Below, piece by piece: positions 9,584-18,574 of a stretch of DNA of 64,000 nucleotides (positions within the stretch are counted from its first letter, which is position 1; every line of letters begins with the position of its first letter). The notes under the pieces are model-generated. The model saw only the letters and a program-made list of their open reading frames with translations, had not been told where the DNA came from and ran no database searches. Location: positions 603,218-667,217 of the forward strand of contig NZ_KB905343.1 in NCBI RefSeq assembly GCF_000378765.1, read 5' to 3'. The stretch is from Psychroflexus tropicus DSM 15496. Lineage in GTDB: Bacteria > Bacteroidota > Bacteroidia > Flavobacteriales > Flavobacteriaceae. The translations under genes and the position numbers were made by a program.

Positions 9584-10696
9584 ATGAAATTTAAAGCTAT
9601 CACTTTTAGTTTACTGTGTTTTGGTTTTCTAGCCTGTGCACAACAAGATAATTCCATTGAAACTTTAGAAGAGGACTACGCCCACGAAGTAATCATCGAT
9701 GATATTGATATTGTTTGGGGGTTTGACTTTTTTGAAGATGGCAGCATGCTATTAACTTCCAAGGAGGGCGATTTGTTTTACCATAAAGATGGTGAAACAA
9801 CTAAAGTAACTACAATTTCAAATGTTTATAATCGAGGTCAGGGTGGACTTTTAGATGTAAAAATACACCCAGAATATCCTCAAAAACCTTGGATTTACCT
9901 AACCCATGCTTCTACTGAAGGTGAGGAAGAAGGTGGGCACACCGCTTTAGTGAGAGCAGAGTTTAGAGATGGACAACTCTCTAACATGGAAACGCTTTAC
10001 AAAGCAGGTCCAAATACCACCAAAGGGGTTCACTTTGGAAGTCGGTTAGAATTTGACAGAGACGGATATCTATTCATGTCGATAGGTGAACGTGGAGCCA
10101 GGGATGAGAATCCACAGGATATCACCAGAGATGGTGGTAAGATTTACCGATTTAATGAAGATGGATCTATCCCCGAAGATAATCCGTTCTATAATAAGGA
10201 AAATGCCAAAAAAGCTATTTACAGCTACGGTCACCGTAATCCACAAGGCATGGAAATGCATCCTGATTCTGGAGAAATCTGGGTTCATGAACACGGCCCA
10301 AGAGGAGGAGATGAAATTAATATCATAAAAAAAGGTGCCAATTATGGCTGGCCGATTTTGAGTTATGGTATCAATTACAATGGAACAGAATTTACCGATG
10401 AAACTACCCGACCAGAAATGGAAGATCCATTTTACTATTGGGTACCTTCCATTGCACCAAGCGGGATGGCATTTGTTACTTCTGATCGATATCCCGAATT
10501 AAAAGGTAATGTTTTAGCAGGTTCTTTAAAATTCCAATACCTGGAACATTTAACACTTTCAAGTGAGGGTGTTCTTAGAAGAGAAAAATTGATGGATAAA
10601 GTAGGACGAGTAAGAAGTGTTGAGCAGGGGCCAGACGGCTTTATCTACGCTGGAATAGAGGGTGTAGGTTTAGTAAAAATGTTACCTAAATCTTAG
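9584..10696 (+). CDS. PQQ-dependent sugar dehydrogenase lipoprotein (Asd/HHIP-like)
   Basis: 370 residues with a lipoprotein signal (FLACAQQ; acylated Cys about residue 18) and a six-bladed beta-propeller of the glucose/sorbosone dehydrogenase family. Family landmarks seen: KEGDLFYH, GGLLDVKIHP, HFGSRLEFDRDGYLF, YGHRNPQGMEMHP with HEHGPRGGDEINI, and the APSGMAF segment near the C-terminus. Family members oxidise sugars in the periplasm using PQQ. The next gene, 2 bases on, is a monoheme cytochrome c, a plausible electron acceptor. No PQQ synthesis genes are in the window. Confidence 0.88.
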   Translation: MKFKAITFSLLCFGFLACAQQDNSIETLEEDYAHEVIIDDIDIVWGFDFFEDGSMLLTSKEGDLFYHKDGETTKVTTISNVYNRGQGGLLDVKIHPEYPQKPWIYLTHASTEGEEEGGHTALVRAEFRDGQLSNMETLYKAGPNTTKGVHFGSRLEFDRDGYLFMSIGERGARDENPQDITRDGGKIYRFNEDGSIPEDNPFYNKENAKKAIYSYGHRNPQGMEMHPDSGEIWVHEHGPRGGDEINIIKKGANYGWPILSYGINYNGTEFTDETTRPEMEDPFYYWVPSIAPSGMAFVTSDRYPELKGNVLAGSLKFQYLEHLTLSSEGVLRREKLMDKVGRVRSVEQGPDGFIYAGIEGVGLVKMLPKS

Positions 10697-10698
10697 TT

Positions 10699-11145
10699 AT
10701 GAAGTTTTTAGTTTTTCCTATCGCTATCTTATTGAATCTATTGATCTGGAATTCAGACTCAGACGATGAAACTTCCCAATATGTGATTATTTCACAGGAA
10801 AAAAGTTTAGAAAAAAGTATCGAAGATGGCAAAGCGGTTTACTCTGGATTTTGTATGCGATGTCATTTAGGAGAGGGAGAGGGAGTAGAAGGGATTTATC
10901 CACCACTAGCCAATTCTAATTGGCTTTCAGAAAAGCGAAAAGAAAGCATCAAATCTGTAAAATACGGTCTTAAAGGAGAAATTGTAGTTAACGATAAAAC
11001 ATATAACAACAATATGGCTGCAATGGGGCTAAGTGATCGAGAAGTTGCAGATGTGATGAACTATATAATGAACGATTTTGGGAACCAATCAAGAGATTTA
11101 CCAAAAGTAACCCTCAAAGAAGTCTCAGAGTTAACCGAAGATTGA
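10699..11145 (+). CDS. Monoheme c-type cytochrome
   Basis: 148 residues: an N-terminal hydrophobic export or anchor segment (about residues 1-18), an acidic linker, then a class I cytochrome c domain with heme-binding CMRCH near residue 52 and a distal methionine in the NNNMAAMGLSD region. It starts 2 bases after the sugar dehydrogenase and very likely accepts its electrons and passes them to the respiratory chain; this pairing is inference from operon structure. Length and layout are ordinary for the family. Confidence 0.9.
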   Translation: MKFLVFPIAILLNLLIWNSDSDDETSQYVIISQEKSLEKSIEDGKAVYSGFCMRCHLGEGEGVEGIYPPLANSNWLSEKRKESIKSVKYGLKGEIVVNDKTYNNNMAAMGLSDREVADVMNYIMNDFGNQSRDLPKVTLKEVSELTED

Positions 11146-11228
11146 CTATGACATTTGTGTAAGAAGACTTTAAAGTCATATTAACACAAAAAGAATCTAA
11201 TAATCATAACTTGAAAATAAAAATATTT

Positions 11229-11774
11229 ATGATTATTAGAACTTTTTTAATCGCATTAGTTTTCACTACATCAGTTGCTGGCCAGTCCAACTTTGATCTT
11301 GAGAATATCAGTGATCAAATTCCACAGTCGGAAGAGGTTAGAAATACATCTTCAGCTTTAGTTCAAGCTAGTTTATATGAGCTGATTGACCAGTATCATG
11401 CTTTACAACAAATGCATTGGAATACCAGAGGTCCACACTTTATTTCTATCCATGAATTGACTCAAGAATTTTACACAGAATTAGCAGATCAGATCGATAT
11501 TGTAGCAGAAAGAAAGCTAGCCTTAGGTAAAGCTGCAGATGGAAATCCAGAACATGTATCAGAACAATCTAATTTAGCTCCCTATTCTAAAGATTATACC
11601 AAAGATTATAAATCTGTATCTTTTCTCATCGACAGATATACTACGATGTCCAACAGACTTGGAGAACGAATTAAAAATACACCAGAAAATGACCTGGTCA
11701 CTCAAGATGTTTTTATTGGCTTGAGGTCTACGATAGATCATCATCTATTTTTATTGAGGTCATTCAGTTATTAA
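11229..11774 (+). CDS. Exported Dps-like ferritin-family protein
   Basis: From the ATG at 11229 the protein has 181 residues: a signal peptide (MIIRTFLIALVFTTSVAGQS) then a Dps-like four-helix bundle. Dps landmarks are the helix with YELIDQYHALQQMHWNTRGPHF and the downstream HELTQEFYTELADQIDIVAER, which supply the His/Asp/Glu residues of the ferroxidase centre at the dimer interface. Ordinary Dps is cytoplasmic, so the cleavable signal is unusual. A TTG at 11211 could start 6 codons earlier. Role by family: iron oxidation and protection from peroxide, here presumably in the periplasm. Confidence 0.82.
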   Translation: MIIRTFLIALVFTTSVAGQSNFDLENISDQIPQSEEVRNTSSALVQASLYELIDQYHALQQMHWNTRGPHFISIHELTQEFYTELADQIDIVAERKLALGKAADGNPEHVSEQSNLAPYSKDYTKDYKSVSFLIDRYTTMSNRLGERIKNTPENDLVTQDVFIGLRSTIDHHLFLLRSFSY

Positions 11775-11790
11775 TATAAAATCAAACATA

Positions 11791-12795
11791 ATGAAAGCAG
11801 CACAAATTCAAGAAGCAGAAGGAGAATTTCAATTAGTTGAACTGGATCAGGCAAAACCCGGAGAAAATGAAGTTTTAATAAAGGTAGAAGCCTGCGGCAT
11901 TTGTCATTCTGATGCCTTTGTGAAAGATGGCACCTTTCCTGGACTTGAATATCCACGAGTTCCTGGTCATGAAGTAATAGGCACGATTGAAGCCATTGGC
12001 GAAAATGTGAGTTCTTGGAGTAAGAATCAGCGCGTAGGAGTTGGCTGGCATGGAGGACATTGCTTTGAATGTGAACCCTGTCGTAGAGGAGATTTTATAT
12101 CCTGTCAAAATGCTAAAGTGAGTGGAATTTCTTACGACGGTGGTTATGCAGAATATATGTGTGCCCCACAAGAAGCCCTTGTTGCAGTTCCTGATGAGTT
12201 AAGTTCTGTAGAAGCAGCGCCATTGCTTTGTGCTGGCATCACGGTCTACAACGCCTTAAGAAACTCTGGAATTAAAGCCGGAGATACAGTCGCTATACAA
12301 GGTATAGGTGGACTCGGCCATCTGGCTATACAATATGCCCACAAAATGGGAATGCGAACGGTAGCGCTTTCAACCAGTGATGATAAAAAAGAATTGGCTT
12401 TAAAATTAGGAGCTCATCACTTTATCAATGCCAAAAAAGATAATGCTTCGGAAAAGCTACAGGAGCTAGGTGGAGCTAGATTAATTTTAGGTACAGCCCC
12501 AAGCGGTAAAGCTATGACATCGGTGATTGGCGGTTTAGGGGTTGATGGTGAACTTTTAATGGTCGGTGCAACACCTGAAAGCGTTGAAGTTAACCCTATG
12601 GAGATGCTCATGGGAAGGAAATCTGTAGCCGGATGGCCTAGTGGTACACCTACAGATTCAGAAGACACTTTAAAGTTTAGTGCTTTATTTGATACTAAAC
12701 CTATGATTGAAGAATATCCTTTAGATAAGGTTAAAGAGGCTTACGATAGAATGATTAACAACAAATCTAAATTTAGAGTTGTGCTTAAGCCATAA
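11791..12795 (+). CDS. Zinc-dependent alcohol dehydrogenase, MDR family
   Basis: 334 residues of the medium-chain dehydrogenase family. Catalytic zinc ligands are in CGICHSD and GHE; the structural zinc site is the cysteine set in CFECEPCRRGDFISC. The NAD(P)-binding Rossmann motif is GIGGLGHLAIQYA near residue 171. It resembles AdhP/AdhA-type enzymes that interconvert primary alcohols and aldehydes. It follows the Dps-like gene by 16 bases and ends at a strong terminator, so it is probably the last gene of that short transcript. Substrate cannot be told from sequence. Confidence 0.9.
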   Translation: MKAAQIQEAEGEFQLVELDQAKPGENEVLIKVEACGICHSDAFVKDGTFPGLEYPRVPGHEVIGTIEAIGENVSSWSKNQRVGVGWHGGHCFECEPCRRGDFISCQNAKVSGISYDGGYAEYMCAPQEALVAVPDELSSVEAAPLLCAGITVYNALRNSGIKAGDTVAIQGIGGLGHLAIQYAHKMGMRTVALSTSDDKKELALKLGAHHFINAKKDNASEKLQELGGARLILGTAPSGKAMTSVIGGLGVDGELLMVGATPESVEVNPMEMLMGRKSVAGWPSGTPTDSEDTLKFSALFDTKPMIEEYPLDKVKEAYDRMINNKSKFRVVLKP

Positions 12796-12815
12796 CGTTT
12801 AAATCAAACTTCAAG

Positions 12816-12841
12816 ACCCCTTTGTTGAAAAATAAAGGGGT
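12816..12841 (+). terminator. Intrinsic terminator after the alcohol dehydrogenase gene
   Basis: ACCCCTTT and AAAGGGGT pair perfectly around a 10-base loop, followed on the plus strand by a T-rich run. It sits 20 bases beyond the stop of the dehydrogenase gene and before the convergent regulator gene. Confidence 0.9.
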
Positions 12842-12882
12842 TTTTATTTTAATGAAATATGTAAGATTTGACTTATCAAGTT

Positions 12883-13329
12883 TTAAAACTCGATTTCACG
12901 AGTAAAGGTTTGTTCCAGGCAGATAAAGGTTTCGGTTCTAGCCACTCCATCTATGGTTTGTATTTTATTACTTAATACATCCGTTAAATGCTTATTATCC
13001 CTACATACCACTTTAACTAAGAGTGAAAAGTTTCCAGTGGTATAGTTGCATTCGACGACTTCTTCAATTTCTAAAAGGGCCTGACTTACACTTTTATAGA
13101 TGTTGGCTTTATTGAAATAGATCCCAATAAAACTTTGAGTTTGATAGCCGAGTTGATAGGTATCAATCACACTTTTTGAGCCGGTGATAATCTTTTGATC
13201 CTCAAGCTTTTTCATTCTTAAGTGAACTGCAGTCGGACTCATATGGCATTGGTTTCCAATCCATTTTAAAGAGGCCTTGGCATCCTTACTTAAAATATTT
13301 AAGATTTTGCGGTCTGTATCATCAATCAT
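12883..13329 (-). CDS. Lrp/AsnC-family transcriptional regulator
   Basis: 148 residues: an N-terminal winged HTH (DRKILNILSKDAKASLKWIG, helix-turn-helix around residues 20-45 with SPTAVHLRMKKLE) followed by a RAM ligand-binding domain (GVARTETF-type C-terminal strand). Lrp/AsnC proteins sense amino acids. It is divergent from asparagine synthase with 118 bases between starts, the arrangement expected of a local regulator, so asparagine or a related amino acid is a reasonable guess for its ligand. That guess is inference. Confidence 0.92.
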   Translation of the reverse strand: MIDDTDRKILNILSKDAKASLKWIGNQCHMSPTAVHLRMKKLEDQKIITGSKSVIDTYQLGYQTQSFIGIYFNKANIYKSVSQALLEIEEVVECNYTTGNFSLLVKVVCRDNKHLTDVLSNKIQTIDGVARTETFICLEQTFTREIEF

Positions 13330-13447
13330 CTTTATAATTTTTAGTGTAACGTGATTTTAAAACGTATATTTAATAATTTAGGCTAATATATTGTTTTATA
13401 TTAAGTATAATCTCTTATTTGCTTTATATAATTAAAATATATAAGTT
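13330..13447. promoter_or_regulatory. Divergent Lrp-asnB control region
   Basis: 118 bases of very AT-rich DNA between the divergent starts. On the plus strand a TTG (in atattg) lies 20 bases upstream of CTTATTTG, close to the Bacteroidota primary-sigma pattern TTTG-N19-TAnnTTTG and suitably placed for asnB. On the minus strand TACGTTTT is a 7 of 8 match to a -7 box for the regulator. Lrp-family operators are degenerate and AT-rich, so I cannot point to one with confidence. Confidence 0.4.
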
Positions 13448-15022
13448 ATGTGTGGAATATTTGTAGCTATCGACAGTGAGAAGTCAAGTCAGTTTCTGAT
13501 TAGTGAGTTTATGAAAATAAAGCATCGTGGACCAGACGCATCAGACTTCAAAATGATTAAAGAGAAAACCCATTTTGGTTTCCATAGATTAGCCATCAAT
13601 GGCTTAACGCCAAAAGGAAATCAACCTATGTACAAAAATGGAGTTTGGTTAGTCGCTAATGCTGAAATATTCAATTATCTGGAATTGGCAAACACCTACA
13701 ATATTAAATTAGAAACAGGGTCAGACTGTGAGATACTTATCGACTTATATCAGGAAATTGGAGAAGAAGGTATGCTGGAGGCTATTGATGGTGAGTTTGC
13801 TTTTGTGTTATACGACGAAGCCAAAGATCTTTTTGTAGCAGCCAGAGATCACCTGGGAGTAAGAGGAATGTATATTGGATACGATGAGTCTGAAGTTTAC
13901 TTTGCGTCAGAAAGTAAAGCGATAGCTTTTTCCAAACAACTACATCAATTTCCTCCGGGACATTACTGGAACTCTTACACCGATGAAATGAAACCTTATT
14001 TTCATCACGATTATAGCACTACAGCTTTAAGTGAAAAAGACTATTGCCTTGAAATCAATAAACTGCTCACAGAATCTGTAGAAAAACGAATGATGAGTGA
14101 ACGCCCACTAGGATGTCTATTAAGTGGTGGTCTGGACAGTAGTCTAGTGGCCGGAATTTTAGCTAGAAAGCTAAAGGAAAAAGGTAAACAGCTAGAGACT
14201 TTTTCTATTGGATTGGAAGGAAGTCCGGATATTGAAGCCGCTCAAAAAGTAGCAGACCATATCGGGAGTAAACACCACAGCATTATATGTACAGAACAGG
14301 AATTTTTGGCCGAGCTGGAGCACACGGTTTATATGTTGGGTAGTTATGATGTCACCACGGTACGTGCATCAGTTGGCCATCAACTGGTAGCAAAATACGT
14401 AAGGGATCACTCAGAAGTTAAGGTTTTATTTTCTGGAGAAACTGCAGACGAGTTTGGTTCCTATCTCTATTTTCAAAATGCTCCAAACGCAGAAAGCTTT
14501 CAGGAAGAATCGGTTAGGTTGCTCAAAGACATCCAGTTTTTTGATATGAAAAGAGGGGATAGGTCCATTTCAAATGCAGGTTTGGAAGCCAGAGTTCCGT
14601 TTGCAGATAAGGCCTTTGTCAACTTCTTTATGTCGATTCCACCAGAGCTAAGAATGTTTTCTGATCAAAAGATCGAAAAATACTTGATCCGAAAGGCTTT
14701 TGAAGATGAAGATCTCATTCCTGCTGATGTGCTCTGGAGACGAAAAAACGGATTCTCAGATAGTGTCAGTAGTAAGAAAAAATCTTGGAGTGAAGTGATT
14801 AAAGAACATGTAGAAACCTTGGTATCTGAAGATGAATTTAGCAATGAAAAATTTAGATTTACACCAGAGCCTTCTTCCAAAGAAGCCTTTTATTACTTAA
14901 AAACGTTTGAAAAATCCTACGGATCTCACTTCCAGTTAACCCCATACCAGTGGCTGCCAAAATGGTGTGGAGAGGTAAAAGATCCGTCGGCCAGAGTCTT
15001 GGAAATTTATCAGGCCGATTAG
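13448..15022 (+). CDS. asnB: Asparagine synthase (glutamine-hydrolysing), AsnB type
   Basis: 524 residues. The N-terminal Ntn glutaminase domain begins MCGIFVA with the catalytic Cys2, and KHRGPDASDF and NAEIFNY form its substrate loop. The C-terminal synthetase domain has the PP-loop SGGLDSSLVAG near residue 226. It makes asparagine from aspartate, ATP and glutamine in the cytoplasm. Slightly shorter than E. coli AsnB (about 554) but with all key motifs. It is divergent from an Lrp/AsnC regulator, which likely controls it. Confidence 0.93.
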   Translation: MCGIFVAIDSEKSSQFLISEFMKIKHRGPDASDFKMIKEKTHFGFHRLAINGLTPKGNQPMYKNGVWLVANAEIFNYLELANTYNIKLETGSDCEILIDLYQEIGEEGMLEAIDGEFAFVLYDEAKDLFVAARDHLGVRGMYIGYDESEVYFASESKAIAFSKQLHQFPPGHYWNSYTDEMKPYFHHDYSTTALSEKDYCLEINKLLTESVEKRMMSERPLGCLLSGGLDSSLVAGILARKLKEKGKQLETFSIGLEGSPDIEAAQKVADHIGSKHHSIICTEQEFLAELEHTVYMLGSYDVTTVRASVGHQLVAKYVRDHSEVKVLFSGETADEFGSYLYFQNAPNAESFQEESVRLLKDIQFFDMKRGDRSISNAGLEARVPFADKAFVNFFMSIPPELRMFSDQKIEKYLIRKAFEDEDLIPADVLWRRKNGFSDSVSSKKKSWSEVIKEHVETLVSEDEFSNEKFRFTPEPSSKEAFYYLKTFEKSYGSHFQLTPYQWLPKWCGEVKDPSARVLEIYQAD

Positions 15023-15072
15023 TGTTCATACTCATTACTAAAAGAAGCTGTCTTAAAACCTCCATTTTTGTC

Positions 15073-15114
15073 ATTTCGAGCCTGCCTGATAGCAGACAGG
15101 CGGAGTCGAGAAAT
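15073..15114. repeat. REP-like palindromic intergenic repeat
   Basis: Palindrome with outer arms ATTTCGA and TCGAGAAAT and inner arms GCCTG (15080-15084) and CAGGC (15097-15101). Elements beginning GTCATTTCGAGC and ending TCGAGAAATC are, as I recall, a common intergenic repeat in flavobacterial genomes. It lies between the convergent ends of asnB and the FAD protein. About 60 bases further right, ATATGATAA (15175-15183) and TTATCATAT (15192-15200) form a second perfect stem. The 199-base gap holds no gene. Confidence 0.6.
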
Positions 15115-15221
15115 CCTAGTTATCAATATTTAAGATATTTCGATTGCGCCTGCCTTTGCCGCCATGTAGGTTCTATATGATAATTTCCAATTTATCATAT
15201 GTTGAGACAGCTACTTTTAAT

Positions 15222-16799
15222 TTAAGTGGTTTTGGTTATCGCCTGTTTTACGGCGAGGGCACAGCGTTCTCCATCGATAGCAGCAGAGACAATTCCACCG
15301 GCATAACCTGCTCCTTCACCACAGGGGAAAAGACCAGAGAGTTCAGGGTGTTCTAAAGTGTCGTCTAGTCGTGGAATTCTTACTGGCGAAGATGTTCTGG
15401 ATTCAGGAGCCAGGATGACGGCGTCGGGATGATCGAAGCCTTTCATCTTTTCAGTGAATTTTTTAAAGCCTTGCCTCAATCTATTGGTCATGGCTTTTGG
15501 AAAAATCAAATCCATTTCTACTGAAGTGGTTCCAGGTTGATATGAATTTTTAGGGATTGACTTAGACTTCCGCTTGGCTATAAAATCCTGAAGTCTTTGT
15601 GCCGGTACATTTTGAGTTTCTCCTGCCAGTCGCCAGCATTTTTTCTCTATATCTTCCTGAAATTTCAAACCTCTTAGAGGGCCAAAGTGTTGATAGTCAT
15701 GCAACTCTTCATCGTCAATGGTGACCACGATACCAGAATTGGCATAAGGATTATTACGTTTAGATGGAGACCAGCCATTAGTAACCACTTCTCCTTTTGA
15801 TGTTGCACAAGGCGCAATAATGCCTCCAGGACACATACAAAAGGAGTAGACGCCTTTGTTGTCTACCTGCTCCACCAAACTATAGGCAGAGGGTGGTAAA
15901 TACTCCCCTCGTGCTGGCGTCTTATACTGAATTTTGTCTATGAGTGCCTGTGGATGTTCTACCCGCACCCCCATAGCAAAGGTTTTAAACTCTAACTTGA
16001 CATGCTTTTGATGAAGAGCATAAAAAATATCTCTTGCCGAATGACCTGTTGCCAGAATACAGGCTTCTGCGTAAATAATTTTTTCATTATTGATTTCGAT
16101 TCCTTGGAGGACATTCTTTTCGATAATAAAATCAGTGAGTTTGGTTTCAAAATGCACTTCACCGCCAAAATCGATTATTTTTTGACGCATATTGGTGATG
16201 ATCGCCGGAAGTTTGTTGGTTCCGATATGCGGGTGAGCATCGACTAAGATATCCTCATTGGCGCAATGTTCCACAAAGGTTTGTAGAATGCCTTCAATGG
16301 TTTTTTTATGACCCGAACGCGTATATAATTTTCCATCAGAATACGTACCTGCACCGCCTTCACCAAAACAATAATTGGACTCCGGATTAACTAAGTGTTC
16401 TTTGTTGATTTTGGCCAGGTCCCTACGTCTCGATCTTACATCTTTTCCACGCTCGATAACAATTGGTTTAAGCCCTTCTTCCAATAATTTTAAAGCCGCA
16501 AACAGACCTGCGGGACCACTCCCAACCACCAGGACTTTAGGGTCCTGATCTGTCACCTGTTGATACTCTTTTGGTTGTTGCGATGGCCAAATGACAGATT
16601 CGTCTCTCAGGAAATAAGCAATCCGCAACTGATATTTGATTTGTCGAGCTCTGGCATCGATGGAGCGTTTAATGATTTTAAATTCTGAAAGCTCTTCAGC
16701 AGAAATACCAATGTATTCGGCTAAAGAGGCTTTTAAACGTTCAGGTTGATGAGCGATTTCAGGAGTAACTCTTATATCGATATGATGAGGTGAGGACAT
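15222..16799 (-). CDS. FAD-dependent oxidoreductase (COG2509-type uncharacterised flavoprotein)
   Basis: 525 residues. After an N-terminal alpha/beta segment of about 90 residues comes the FAD dinucleotide-binding motif VGSGPAGLFAALKLLEEG (near residue 92) with IERG as the ribose-binding acidic end. Later landmarks are SNYCFGEGGAGTYSDGKLYT, ILATGHSARDIFY and a C-terminal GEGAGYAGGIVSAA that closes the FAD site. This family is widespread but has no firm substrate; a cytoplasmic redox role is all that can be said. Monocistronic and convergent to asnB. Confidence 0.88.
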   Translation of the reverse strand: MSSPHHIDIRVTPEIAHQPERLKASLAEYIGISAEELSEFKIIKRSIDARARQIKYQLRIAYFLRDESVIWPSQQPKEYQQVTDQDPKVLVVGSGPAGLFAALKLLEEGLKPIVIERGKDVRSRRRDLAKINKEHLVNPESNYCFGEGGAGTYSDGKLYTRSGHKKTIEGILQTFVEHCANEDILVDAHPHIGTNKLPAIITNMRQKIIDFGGEVHFETKLTDFIIEKNVLQGIEINNEKIIYAEACILATGHSARDIFYALHQKHVKLEFKTFAMGVRVEHPQALIDKIQYKTPARGEYLPPSAYSLVEQVDNKGVYSFCMCPGGIIAPCATSKGEVVTNGWSPSKRNNPYANSGIVVTIDDEELHDYQHFGPLRGLKFQEDIEKKCWRLAGETQNVPAQRLQDFIAKRKSKSIPKNSYQPGTTSVEMDLIFPKAMTNRLRQGFKKFTEKMKGFDHPDAVILAPESRTSSPVRIPRLDDTLEHPELSGLFPCGEGAGYAGGIVSAAIDGERCALAVKQAITKTT

Positions 16800-16858
16800 G
16801 TGTTCAATAAAGCTACGAAGTTAACCAATTCTATCTTGAAGTACTTGATTAAACTAAA

Positions 16859-16882
16859 AATGCCTTCCAGAAAGAAGGCATT
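16859..16882 (-). terminator. Intrinsic terminator for the DJ-1/PfpI gene
   Basis: AATGCCTTC and GAAGGCATT form a perfect 9-base-pair stem with a 6-base loop, followed in the minus direction by TTTAGTTT. It lies 25 bases past the stop of the DJ-1/PfpI gene. Confidence 0.85.
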
Positions 16883-16906
16883 ATCAAACTGATCTTAACT
16901 TTTAGA

Positions 16907-17587
16907 CTAGTTAAGTTGCTTTGCTAATAATTCAGCTACTTTTTCTGATGAGCCTGGATTCTGTCCAGTGATAAGGTTACCATCTTCAACAGCATAGGCT
17001 TGCCAGTCGTCAATTTTTGAATATACCCCACCGTTTTCTATCAGCATATCTTCTAGTAAAAATGGAACTACTTCTGTAAGTTGAACGGCAGCTTCTTCCT
17101 GGTTGGTAAAGCCTGTTACTTTTTTTCCTTTAACTAAAGGTTCTCCGTCTTTATTTTTTGGATGTTTTAATACTGCTGGGGCGTGGCATACAAAAGCTAC
17201 AGGTTTTTTATTGGCGTTGAAGTTTTCGATCAACTGAATTGAGGTTTTGTCTTCTACCAAATCCCATAACACTCCGTGGCCACCTGGATAAAACACAGCG
17301 TCGTAATCGGCCTCATTAACTTCACTTAATTTATGAGTGTTAGCTAAAAGAGTTTTAGCTTCTTTATCCATTCCAAAACGTTCAGTAGCTTTAGTCTGTG
17401 CATCTTCAGTTTCAGAATTGGGATCTATAGGAGGTTGTCCTCCTTTAGGAGAAGCTAAGGTAATGTCAAATCCAGCGTCTTTCAGTTTATAAAAAGGCGC
17501 TGCAAATTCTTCAATCCAGAAGCCGGTTCTGTGACCTGTATCTCCCATTTTATCATTACTCGTAATTACAAAAAGTATTTTTTTCAT
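16907..17587 (-). CDS. DJ-1/PfpI-family protein (Hsp31-like)
   Basis: 226 residues of the class I glutamine amidotransferase-like superfamily. The nucleophile elbow is AFVCHAPAVL (Cys near residue 133), with the GGHGVLWDL segment supplying the nearby backbone and HRTGFWIEEFAAPFY near the N-terminus, as in Hsp31/YDR533C-type proteins. Members act as glyoxalase III, deglycase or holding chaperones; which applies is unclear. TAAATTTG 20 bases upstream of the ATG matches a -7 promoter element. No signal peptide. Confidence 0.88.
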   Translation of the reverse strand: MKKILFVITSNDKMGDTGHRTGFWIEEFAAPFYKLKDAGFDITLASPKGGQPPIDPNSETEDAQTKATERFGMDKEAKTLLANTHKLSEVNEADYDAVFYPGGHGVLWDLVEDKTSIQLIENFNANKKPVAFVCHAPAVLKHPKNKDGEPLVKGKKVTGFTNQEEAAVQLTEVVPFLLEDMLIENGGVYSKIDDWQAYAVEDGNLITGQNPGSSEKVAELLAKQLN

Positions 17588-17807
17588 CTTATTATTTTTT
17601 TCAAATTTAGCAACTCAATATCAGCTGAAATTCTTTTTAAGTTAAGCTTAGACTTAAAAAATGTTAATCTCAAGATCAGTAGGAATAATACGTAATCATA
17701 AATAGATAACTTTATGTCAGAGAGATTATTTAAATCAAATAGTTTCAGAATTTAAGCATTACTAGCCTTAGCTTCCTTATTTTTGAATTCTTAAAAAACA
17801 CTAAGAA

Positions 17808-18269
17808 ATGACCAATAATGATGTATTGAGAAGATTACGCTATACCTTTGGTTACACCGATTCCAAGATGATTTCATTTTTTAAACTCGCTGATGTTGAT
17901 GTGTCCAGGGCAGAGGTGAGTGATTGGTTAAAACCAGACGAGGATGAAGCCTTTGTGGAGTTGGAAGATAAAATGCTAGCGGTGTTTCTCAATGGTCTCA
18001 TCATTGATAAGCGTGGAAAGCGAGAAGAACCTCAGCCAGAAACAGAAACTTATATCAATAATAACGATGTACTCAAAAAACTAAAGATTGCATTTGAATT
18101 AAAATCCGAAGACATTATTGAGTTATATCAGCTAGCGGGTAAGAAAGTGAGTAAACATGAATTAAGCTCATTTCTTAGACGACCTACTCAGCCACAATAT
18201 CGCGAGTTGATGGACCAATACTTAAGGAATTTTTTATATGGGCTTCAGTTGAAGTATAAAAAGAAGTAG
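17808..18269 (+). CDS. DUF1456 family protein (YehS-like)
   Basis: 153 residues built of two tandem repeats of about 65 residues, each starting NNDVL(R/K)(R/K)L and containing a F(K/Q)LA-type helix, (V)S(R/K)xE(V/L)S and a closing EL.DxxL..FL.GL segment. This is the DUF1456 architecture of E. coli YehS. The function is unknown; the internal duplication suggests a compact helical, possibly nucleic-acid-binding, fold. It stands alone between divergent and convergent neighbours. Confidence 0.88.
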   Translation: MTNNDVLRRLRYTFGYTDSKMISFFKLADVDVSRAEVSDWLKPDEDEAFVELEDKMLAVFLNGLIIDKRGKREEPQPETETYINNNDVLKKLKIAFELKSEDIIELYQLAGKKVSKHELSSFLRRPTQPQYRELMDQYLRNFLYGLQLKYKKK

Positions 18270-18335
18270 TCAATTTTAGTTCTATAAAATTAGATCCACT
18301 TTCATTCGTTAACGTCTAAATTTTTTCTACAGCCG

Positions 18336-18563
18336 TTACTTATTAATCTCCTTCTGAAATTTTAAAAACAATTCTTCCACTTTTTTCCTTGCCCATGGTG
18401 TTTTCCTTAAAAACTTTAGGCTAGATTTAATAGAAGGATTCTCTTTAAAACATCGGATATTGATCTTTTCGCCAAGTTGATCCCAGCCGTAGAAGGCATG
18501 AAGATCCACAAGAATCTGTTCTAAGGTAATGCTGTGTAAAGGATTGTTTTTTTGTGTTTCCAC
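18336..18563 (-). CDS. VF530-family DNA-binding protein (DUF2132)
   Basis: 75 residues matching the VF530/DUF2132 pattern: [20 protein letters not shown], then [21 protein letters not shown](K)K(V/I)E. Members are small soluble proteins with a DNA-binding-like fold and unknown role. The start lies 11 bases downstream of the RhlE-type helicase stop, so both are probably on one transcript. Confidence 0.88.
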   Translation of the reverse strand: METQKNNPLHSITLEQILVDLHAFYGWDQLGEKINIRCFKENPSIKSSLKFLRKTPWARKKVEELFLKFQKEINK

Positions 18564-18574
18564 TCCTTAAAAAT

